Source: CAZCFB01 sp964511535 (lineage in GTDB: Bacteria; Myxococcota_A; Polyangia; GCA-2747355; CAZCFB01). Taken from it: a DNA stretch of 11,848 nucleotides. The stretch is taken from contig CAZEFW010000213.1 in assembly GCA_964511535.1 (NCBI GenBank), positions 1 to 11,848 of the forward strand. The letters are read 5' to 3'. The notes under the pieces are model-generated. The model made no database searches, was not told the DNA's origin, and saw only the letters and a program-made list of their open reading frames with translations. Below, one piece after another: positions 6,343 through 11,848 of the stretch. Position 1 is the stretch's first letter, and every line of letters begins with the position of its first letter. The translations under genes and the position numbers were made by a program.

Positions 6343-7602
6343 ATGAAAGCAACCCATTTCATGATCGGCGCCACCCTGCTCCTGTTCACCACGCCTGCCT
6401 GGGGCTGGAGCGAAAACACTCACCAGAAGATGACCGCGGACGCCGTGGGCGGGGTCAACTGGCTCGGCAAGTACCGGAACCTGAAGCCGACGTCCTTCTC
6501 TTCCATGGTGCGGGACGTGCTTGGCGATGCCTCACCCGCCGGCCCGGGCGCGATGAACTTCAAGGACGGCAAGACCCGCGCCTCGAAGCACGCCAAGTAC
6601 ATGAGCGACACCGCGTCCCTCAAGGACCCCACGGTGCGCGCCTTCGCCCGCAACCTGCTGCTCTCCAACCAGACCGGGTTCAAGTTCGCCATGGGGGAGC
6701 AGAAGCGCGGCCTGGACGCCCGCCAGGTCCTGGCAGGCTACAGCGGCGAGCCCGACTGGGGCATGGACAAGGGCCTCGACATCTCCAAACATCAGGGCCT
6801 GATGGGCGGCACGGATCCGAAGCAGACCTCCTCCCAGGGGTTCCGCCACATGAGCTTCCTGCTGGGCAAGTACGGCGAATCGCCCAAGCGCGCCCAGCTG
6901 TTCTTCAACCTGGGCAAGAAGGCGATCCAGAAGGGACACCCGTACTGGGGCTTCCGCATGGTGGCCTGGGGCGTGCACTACCTCGAGGACATGGGCACCC
7001 CGGTTCACACCAACATGCTCCCGACCCTGAAATACATCCGCATCAAGGGCATGGTCCGCAAGCCTGGCGCGGACGGCAAGAAGCGCTTCAACCGCCAGTT
7101 CGTCGGCGACCTGGTCAAGGGCTCCAGCCAGATCAACGCCAACTACCACTTCCTGTACGAGCACCTGGTGGACCGGGTGTACACCGGCGCGCGCGGCAAG
7201 AAGCTGGCCGCCGCGGTCAAGGGCAACGGCAAGGACGGCGGCTGGTTGTCACGCAAGTTCGCCCCCAAGACGGTGGAGGGTGTGGCCAAGCGGCGGGCCT
7301 GGTCCCGCCTCTCCACTCCGGGCATCGCCCGCAACGTGATCAAGCTGGTGGGCCAGGCGTTCCGCAAGCCCGCCCCTGGCAAGCCCGCCAACTCGGTGGT
7401 GGTGGCGGACGACAAGATGGTCCAGAAGACCATCACCAAGGTGACAAGCCGCCGCCCGGGCGAGTCGCGCAAGGCCCAGCGCGCCCGCATCAAGGCCGGC
7501 CGCAAGGTGATGCGCTCCACCGAGCGCCAGTTCCGCAAGAACGGCCGCGCGGTGCGACGCGCCATGGCCATCCTCGGCAACGGCCTGGGCCACCGCAGGT
7601 AG
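6343..7602 (+). CDS. Secreted phospholipase C/P1 nuclease-fold protein with basic C-terminal tail
   Basis: A 419-residue exported protein. Residues 1-21 are a signal peptide. Cleavage after Gly21 would leave Trp22 as the new N-terminus, and this fold uses the N-terminal Trp amino group to bind zinc. The other ligands can be placed: His27 (position 6 of the mature chain, as in P1 nuclease), probably Asp138 and His169, then His212, Asp216 and His222 in VHYLEDMGTPVHT. The +4 and +10 spacing is exactly that of PLC and P1 enzymes. His269 and Glu273 in HFLYEH complete the set. The pattern predicts a trinuclear-zinc phosphodiesterase acting on phospholipid or nucleic acid. Residues from about 300 are outside the fold. 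The last 51 residues hold 18 Arg/Lys and only two acidic residues, suggesting binding to anionic polymers or membranes. The gene has its own sigma-54 promoter and stands apart from the divergent GMC gene. The family is inferred from motifs only, and overall similarity could not be tested. Confidence 0.72.
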   Translation: MKATHFMIGATLLLFTTPAWGWSENTHQKMTADAVGGVNWLGKYRNLKPTSFSSMVRDVLGDASPAGPGAMNFKDGKTRASKHAKYMSDTASLKDPTVRAFARNLLLSNQTGFKFAMGEQKRGLDARQVLAGYSGEPDWGMDKGLDISKHQGLMGGTDPKQTSSQGFRHMSFLLGKYGESPKRAQLFFNLGKKAIQKGHPYWGFRMVAWGVHYLEDMGTPVHTNMLPTLKYIRIKGMVRKPGADGKKRFNRQFVGDLVKGSSQINANYHFLYEHLVDRVYTGARGKKLAAAVKGNGKDGGWLSRKFAPKTVEGVAKRRAWSRLSTPGIARNVIKLVGQAFRKPAPGKPANSVVVADDKMVQKTITKVTSRRPGESRKAQRARIKAGRKVMRSTERQFRKNGRAVRRAMAILGNGLGHRR

Positions 7603-7692
7603 CCCCGCCCTCTTCGTCCCTTCGCCCGCTCCGGGCATGAATCAGATTCTGGCCCCGGCTCGCCGCTGTGCGGTAACATCTCCCCATAGCCC

Positions 7693-8115
7693 ATGTCCGA
7701 ACGAAGAGATTTCAACCGCTGGCCCATCATGGTGGAAGTGACGGTGGACTCCGCCCACACCTTCTACAAGCACCCGAGTGACAAGGTCTTCACCTGGGAC
7801 ATCTCCGAGGGTGGCATCTTCATCAGCGCCCATCGCCCCCAGCCTGTGGGCGCCCGGCTGCGCTTCCAGTTCACCCTGCCCGACAGCCAGGAGCCGATCA
7901 CGGCGCTTGGCGAGGTCCAGTGGGTCACCGCCACCATGGAGCTGCCCGCCTTCCACCCCGGTGTGGACATGAGCAAGTCGCGGCCGTCCGGCATGGGGCT
8001 GCAGTTCCTGGAGCTCTCCGAGGGGGACTCCGACCGGATCAAGCGCTTCCTGAGCGAGCAGCGCGCGGCGGCCGTCCCGCGCGAGAAGGACCCCGAAGAC
8101 TCCGAAGAGGAGTGA
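7693..8115 (+). CDS. PilZ-domain c-di-GMP receptor protein
   Basis: A 140-residue, single-domain cytoplasmic protein. The two PilZ ligand-binding motifs are intact: RxxxR at residues 5-9 (RDFNR) and DxSxGG at 36-41 (DISEGG), with the expected strand pattern after them (GGIFISAHRPQPVGARL). It should bind c-di-GMP and relay it to motility, surface or gene-control targets, though no partner can be identified. It resembles the single-domain PilZ paralogues numerous in Myxococcus. The last 15 residues are strongly acidic. The start at 7693 is the first one possible, since an in-frame TAG lies two codons upstream. No Shine-Dalgarno is visible, and TAACAT at 7674-7679 could be a -10 box close to the start. 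It lies 90 bp after the PLC/P1-like gene with no obvious terminator between, so readthrough is possible. Confidence 0.85.
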   Translation: MSERRDFNRWPIMVEVTVDSAHTFYKHPSDKVFTWDISEGGIFISAHRPQPVGARLRFQFTLPDSQEPITALGEVQWVTATMELPAFHPGVDMSKSRPSGMGLQFLELSEGDSDRIKRFLSEQRAAAVPREKDPEDSEEE

Positions 8116-8121
8116 GCCGGT

Positions 8122-10497
8122 CTACTTGGCGAACGGCTTGGCCGCGATCTCCCAGGAGGTGGGCATGTGGATGATGCCTGCGCCATTGCCGCCCACGCTG
8201 TCGAGCCGCAGGGGCCGGTCCTGCCGCGCCACCACCTCTCCCGTGCCCCGCTGCACCAGCTCGGCGGCGAGCATGTAGTCCCCCTTGAGCAGCAGGAGGG
8301 CGTCATAGGTCAGCTCCAGGGTCTGCCGCCCGGGAGCCAGCTCGGTGTCCTCCATGAAGGCCCTGTGCACCGGGACCCCGTCCTGCTCCAGAGTCACGCG
8401 CAGCTCAATGCCCGACGGGTTGGCCAGCGCGCAGTCGAAGCGGGCGCAGACCCGATCCCGGGTCATGAACGCCTCCAGGTCCACCCCCTCACGGTCGGTG
8501 AGGATGATCTCGCCCAGGCGGGGCTGCTGCCCGGCGTCGGCGGTGACCTCCCCCAGGCGCCGCCAGCTGCAGTTCATGGCGGCCTTGGCCCCGCTGCGGT
8601 CCTTGAGCGCGCCCGCCACGTCGAAGACGGTTGATCCGTGCCGCACGTCGAAAGCCACCGGCGCGTCGTCCGATGGCCAGATGCCGAGGGTCACCTTGTA
8701 GCGCCCGGGCAGCAGGTTCAGCTCGTAGATGTTCAGCCGGATCTCCAGCTTGCCGGGCTCCAGCTTGCCGAAGTGCACGTTGACCCGGTCGTTGTTCATG
8801 CCGAACAGCCAGAAGTTGCGCCCCTCCGGGTTCTGGTCATTGAAGATCTGAAACCGCACCAGCGGGTTCTCCACCGGCTCCGCGATGCGGAAGCGCATCA
8901 GCACGGTCATGTACTCCCCGGTCTCGAACTCCTGCCGCTCCTCCTCCGCGATGTCCAGGAACCGCACGTCGTAGATGCGCACCGGCTGCTCCACCGACCG
9001 GGTCTCGCTGGTCTCCCCCTCCTCGACGGTGTAGGCGTCCAGGCCGAGCTCGCGGTTGATCACGATGCGGGGGATGCCCAGCCGGGTCAGCAGCGCCTCC
9101 ACCTCGTTGAGGCGGCGGTTGCGCTCCTCGATGGTGTTGCCGTCCTCGGTGTACCAGGTGCCCCGCTCCTCGTCTTGCAGGAGGCCGAAGTCCTCGGGGC
9201 GCAGGTGCAGCGCCGTGCCCGGCGACACCAGGCAGGTGCCGAGGTTGACCACCCGGTGGATGTTGGCCCGGTTGCGCTCCACGAAGGCGAGGGTCTCCTC
9301 GTGCTCCACGCGGGTCTCGCCGGGGAAGCCGACGATGATGTTGATGCCGGTGTTTATCCCCGCGCCGGCGCACGCCGCGAGCACCTCCTCGGCCTGCTCG
9401 GCGTTGTAGTACTTGTTCATCAGCTTCAGCGTGGTGCTGGAGCCGCTCTCCAGGCCGAAGACCAGGGCGCTGCAGCCGCTCTTCTTCAGCGCGGCGAAGA
9501 ACTCCAGGTCGAGCCCGCGCCGAACCACCGCGTAGGACCACCAGCCGATGTCCAGCCCGCGCTGAACCACGAGCTCGGCGAACTCCTTGAGCCGCTTCGG
9601 GTTGCCGTTGCAGATCAGGTCGCTGAAGTAGAAGTGGTTCACGCCGTGGCGACGGATAACGGCCTCCATCTCGTCCACGGCGTTCTTGGCCGAGCGGCTG
9701 CGGAACCGTCCAGAGATGTGGAAGTCCATGCAGAAGCGACACTGCCCGGTGCACCCCCGGGAGAAGAGGAACGGCAGCGTGGGGTCGATCTGCTGCTGGT
9801 CGTACCAGGTCAGGTCGAACTCGTCCCACGACGGGAAGGGCAGGTCGTCCAGATCGAGCAGCTTCTTCCGGAGCTCCAGCTCCTGCGAGTCGTCGTGTGC
9901 CAGGATCATCCCCGGCACCGCCCTGAGCTCGCCATGCTCCCGCCAGGCGGCCAGCGCGTCCACCAGGGTCTGCTCTCCGTCGCCCACCGCGTAGGCGTCA
10001 GCGTTGAGCCGCCCGAGGCTGCCCAGCATATGGGAGATGGAGATCTCGGGCCCGCCGAAGATGATCTTCAGCTCGGGCCGCGCCGCGCGCAGCTCCTCCA
10101 CCAGCCTCACGGTGAAGTGCACGTTGCGGCTGTGCACGCTGAAGCCCACCACCGGCGCCCCCGCCGTGGTGATGCGCCGCACGAACCCCTTGACGATGGC
10201 GCCGGCACGGTCGAAGTACCGCTGCGCCACCTCCTCACCGGTGACGATGTTCTGGTTGCCTGCGTCCCACAGCTCCTGGAGCTCGGTGGTGCGGGCCAGC
10301 TTGTGCAGCTTGATGTTCAGGTCCCAGGCGGCCACCCGGAAGCCCTGATTGCGCGCGTAGGACGCGAGGTAGGCGATGTTGATGGGCGGCTGGGTCGTAT
10401 CCCACGGCGGGCACATGGCCAGCAGGCAATCGAGGTGCTCCTCCTCCATCAACGCACCGGGGGCGCCGGGCTGATTTCCCCCTGCTCCAGGTTCCAT
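8122..10497 (-). CDS. B12-binding-type radical SAM protein fused to two Wzt-C-like beta-sandwich domains
   Basis: A 791-residue enzyme with three parts. Residues about 22-200 form a Rossmann-like cobalamin-binding-type domain (PPINIAYLASYARNQGF at 37-53, FGGPE at 147-151) without the DxHxxG motif, as usual in B12 radical SAM proteins. Residues 245 to about 480 are the radical SAM barrel, with the cluster motif C249-x3-C253-x2-C256, then FGLESGS (347-353) and IIVGFPGET (387-395). Residues about 505-630 read like the C-terminal domain of Wzt O-antigen ABC transporters: a GEYMTVLMRFR strand, FQIFNDQ, a LFGMNND loop, and LLPGRYKVTLGIW. Residues about 662-784 look like a second, diverged copy, ending GIIHMPTSWEI. 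Wzt-C domains bind the modified end of a glycan, so a methyl transfer or other radical step on an envelope glycan is possible, but the substrate is unknown. GGGAGG seven bases before the ATG fixes the start. It follows the membrane protein gene by two bases. Its end faces the PilZ gene. Confidence 0.82.
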   Translation of the reverse strand: MEPGAGGNQPGAPGALMEEEHLDCLLAMCPPWDTTQPPINIAYLASYARNQGFRVAAWDLNIKLHKLARTTELQELWDAGNQNIVTGEEVAQRYFDRAGAIVKGFVRRITTAGAPVVGFSVHSRNVHFTVRLVEELRAARPELKIIFGGPEISISHMLGSLGRLNADAYAVGDGEQTLVDALAAWREHGELRAVPGMILAHDDSQELELRKKLLDLDDLPFPSWDEFDLTWYDQQQIDPTLPFLFSRGCTGQCRFCMDFHISGRFRSRSAKNAVDEMEAVIRRHGVNHFYFSDLICNGNPKRLKEFAELVVQRGLDIGWWSYAVVRRGLDLEFFAALKKSGCSALVFGLESGSSTTLKLMNKYYNAEQAEEVLAACAGAGINTGINIIVGFPGETRVEHEETLAFVERNRANIHRVVNLGTCLVSPGTALHLRPEDFGLLQDEERGTWYTEDGNTIEERNRRLNEVEALLTRLGIPRIVINRELGLDAYTVEEGETSETRSVEQPVRIYDVRFLDIAEEERQEFETGEYMTVLMRFRIAEPVENPLVRFQIFNDQNPEGRNFWLFGMNNDRVNVHFGKLEPGKLEIRLNIYELNLLPGRYKVTLGIWPSDDAPVAFDVRHGSTVFDVAGALKDRSGAKAAMNCSWRRLGEVTADAGQQPRLGEIILTDREGVDLEAFMTRDRVCARFDCALANPSGIELRVTLEQDGVPVHRAFMEDTELAPGRQTLELTYDALLLLKGDYMLAAELVQRGTGEVVARQDRPLRLDSVGGNGAGIIHMPTSWEIAAKPFAK

Positions 10498-10499
10498 GA

Positions 10500-11318
10500 T
10501 CAAGCCTCCCTGGTCTGGACCCGCATCAAGTTGAGCATGATGCCGACCAACCTCATGACCGGCGCTGTCTCCACCCGGTCGTCCTGCTCCATGTAGTTGC
10601 ACCCGCCCCGGTAGACTCGGCCTCCGCCTCTGCGGATCAGCGCGATCTCACACGGCATGCCATTGATGTAGCATGACTTGACGCTGCGCAGCCGATCCAG
10701 TTCCAGATCCTCGAGGAAGGTGAGCAGCTCGGCGTCACGGGCGAGCTGGTAGGTCGCCTGCCGTCGGGCCACCCGCCCCAGGGGTTGATCGTCGTGGAGG
10801 AAATCGATGGGCGGCCCGACCCGCGACTCCACCATGGCCACGCCCGGGGCGGCATCGGCGCCGAGGTTCAGCTCCAGCTTGCCCCAGAAGATCCGCCCGG
10901 CAGGCACCTCGGTCCCGCTGAGGTAGATGGTGTAGTCGGGCGAGCCGTCCTGCTCCCCTCGCTCGCTCGCCTGGCGCAGGTCGGCGTCGAACCCGGCCTG
11001 ACCGTAGCGTCGCAGCAGCTCGGCGCGTTGCCCTGCCGAGCGCCGCTCGGTCAATCCCACCAGGTAGCTGGCGCCGGCGAGGACCCCGAAGACGCCCAGG
11101 CCCAGGGCGACCACGATGATCACGACGCCCACCACCAATGCGCCCGCGCCCTCGCTGCCGTCGGTGAAGGTGGCGTACGCCACCGCCGCCACCAGCCCGA
11201 GCGCCAGCGCGCTCACCGCAGGGATCAGGAGCCGCGGCAGCAGCTGCTCCACCCGGGTCGGGCGGCAGAAAGCGAGCAGCTCCTCGTCGGTCGTGCCCTG
11301 TATGTCAGCGGGATCCAT
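10500..11318 (-). CDS. Unrecognised two-helix membrane protein, coupled to the radical SAM gene
   Basis: A 272-residue protein I do not recognise. Residues 1-30 are polar, with Cys18. Two hydrophobic helices follow at about 31-52 and 60-88, separated by a short polar loop (TDGSEGAG). The rest (89-272) is soluble and probably cytoplasmic: a charged helical stretch (90-125), then a beta-rich region including YTIYLSGTEVPAGRIFWGKL, and a Cys-containing segment near the end (SCYINGMPCEIALI and RGGCNYME). Its stop codon lies two bases before the start of the radical SAM gene, and that gene's ribosome binding site lies inside this gene's last codons, so the two are translationally coupled. This suggests shared work, perhaps membrane anchoring of the enzyme, but that is inference. 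The ATG at 11318 has no strong Shine-Dalgarno. Confidence 0.75.
   Translation of the reverse strand: MDPADIQGTTDEELLAFCRPTRVEQLLPRLLIPAVSALALGLVAAVAYATFTDGSEGAGALVVGVVIIVVALGLGVFGVLAGASYLVGLTERRSAGQRAELLRRYGQAGFDADLRQASERGEQDGSPDYTIYLSGTEVPAGRIFWGKLELNLGADAAPGVAMVESRVGPPIDFLHDDQPLGRVARRQATYQLARDAELLTFLEDLELDRLRSVKSCYINGMPCEIALIRRGGGRVYRGGCNYMEQDDRVETAPVMRLVGIMLNLMRVQTREA
10505..10510 (-). promoter_or_regulatory. Ribosome binding site deciding the radical SAM start
   Basis: GGGAGG on the minus strand, seven bases before ATG at 10497 and inside the end of the upstream gene. It favours this start over an upstream in-frame one (10602) that would overlap the membrane protein gene by 103 bases, and over the ATG at 10449. 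Confidence 0.7.
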
Positions 11319-11432
11319 GAGCGATTCAGGTCAGGCAAGTGGTGCCAGACAAGCCCCTAAGATCTACTTCAGCGGCCAGGCATCAGCAAGAAGTCTCGCC
11401 CATCGGAAAATTCTCAATCTACCATTCTGGCA

Positions 11433-11848
11433 TTCTGGTTATCGGGCAGTCACGGGCCTGCGGCCCGCGTCAGCCCGATGCGAGGCTACGCCTCGCCATG
11501 TTCTTCCGCCTGGCTGCGCCAGGCTAGTGCCGACGGCCGCTACAGCGCCGTCCGCAATTTGTCATTTTGTCATCTCGTCGTTCTGGTTATCGGGCGATCA
11601 CGGGCCTGCCGCCCGCGCTAGCCCGATGCGAGGCTTCGCCTCGCCATGTTCTTCCGCCTGGCTGCGCCAGGCTAGTGCCGACGGCCGCTACAGCGCCGTC
11701 CGCAATTTGTCATTTTGTCATCTCGTCGTTCTGGTTATCGGGCGATCACGGGCCTGCCGCCCGCGCTAGCCCGATGCGAGGCTTCGCCTCGCCATGTTCT
11801 TCCGCCTGGCTGCGCCAGGCTAGTGCCGACGGCCGCTACAGCGCCGTC
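11433..11848. repeat. Tandem array of 148-bp units with multiple hairpins; cut by window edge
   Basis: Units begin with TTCTGGTTATCGGG at 11433, 11581 and 11729, giving a constant 148-bp period. The third copy is incomplete at the edge. Copies 2 and 3 are identical where both are present, and copy 1 differs from copy 2 at six positions, all in its first 60 bases. In copy 1 each of these can pair: ATCGGGC (11441-11447) with GCCCGAT (11473-11479); inside it CGGGCC-TGC-GGCCCG (11453-11467); GCGAGGC-TAC-GCCTCGC (11480-11496); GCCTGGC-TGC-GCCAGGC (11508-11524); and GACGG with CCGTC around CGCTACAGCG (11532-11552). A less GC-rich spacer with TTGTCATTTTGTCAT closes the unit. The period is not a multiple of three, and no frame gives a periodic protein, so it is not coding. 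The nature of the element is unknown. Confidence 0.9.

Noticed and set aside
6225..7640. A second long plus-strand frame overlapping the PLC/P1-like gene
   Set aside because: Arg/Gly/Pro/Gln-rich frame-shifted reading of the same DNA. The other frame has the ribosome binding site, signal peptide and zinc ligands.
8638..10596. A 652-codon open frame on the plus strand opposite the radical SAM gene
   Set aside because: It is the antisense shadow of a GC-rich gene. Its translation is rich in Val/Leu/His/Arg/Gln with no recognisable motif, while the minus strand has clear radical SAM signatures.
11319..11350. TGGCAC followed by TTGC on the minus strand upstream of the membrane protein, as a sigma-54 promoter
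   Set aside because: The distance between the GG and GC elements is two bases too short for the invariant -24/-12 spacing.
11116..11769. A 217-codon plus-strand frame running into the repeat array
   Set aside because: It is antisense to the membrane protein gene for part of its length, and the 148-bp period shifts frame every unit, so no repeated protein is encoded.
11433..11848. The 148-bp units as a CRISPR array or integron attC sites
   Set aside because: The whole unit repeats with no variable spacers, and no GTTRRRY/RYYYAAC core pair or cassette genes lie between copies.

Overview
The window is GC-rich and densely coded, with several marks of a myxobacterial (Myxococcota/deltaproteobacterial) genome. 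One surface protein ends in a MYXO-CTERM-like tail (Gly-Cys-x-Cys, a hydrophobic stretch, then an Arg cluster). There are two von Willebrand A (VWA) domain surface proteins, one with Cys-rich repeats of the kind common in Myxococcus, a PilZ protein, and a near-consensus sigma-54 promoter. No taxonomic marker gene is present, so this assignment is inference.

Layout from left to right. Positions 1-1177 (minus strand) hold the N-terminal part of a Tat-exported molybdopterin/[4Fe-4S] oxidoreductase of the PsrA/PhsA type. It runs off the left edge and its frame is broken at three places: a G10 tract, a G6 tract, and a perfect 23-bp inverted repeat. A 150-bp gap (1178-1327) carries an operator-like palindrome and a weak promoter. 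Positions 1328-6203 hold a co-directional minus-strand cluster, transcribed in the order GMC-family FAD oxidoreductase, VWA lipoprotein, VWA/Cys-repeat/MYXO-CTERM protein. It may be one operon devoted to the cell envelope. A divergent gap (6204-6342) has a sigma-54 -24/-12 element facing right. It drives a secreted protein (6343-7602) with the zinc-ligand pattern of the phospholipase C/P1 nuclease fold and an unusually basic C-terminal tail. A PilZ c-di-GMP receptor (7693-8115) follows and converges, with a 6-bp gap, on a minus-strand pair. In that pair an unrecognised two-helix membrane protein (10500-11318) is tightly coupled to a large B12-binding-type radical SAM protein (8122-10497). The radical SAM protein has a C-terminal third that looks like two tandem Wzt-C-type beta-sandwich domains.

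The right end (11433-11848) is a tandem array with a 148-bp period. Each unit can fold into several short-loop hairpins. The array is cut by the window edge and is not coding.

How the parts work together is only partly visible. The left and centre suggest periplasmic or surface redox and adhesion/display functions. The right-hand pair suggests a radical SAM enzyme that may recognise a glycan or another envelope substrate. The items most worth following are the radical SAM/Wzt-C-like fusion with its membrane partner, the 148-bp structured array, the sigma-54-driven PLC/P1-fold protein with a basic tail, and the palindrome-associated frame break in the molybdoenzyme gene.
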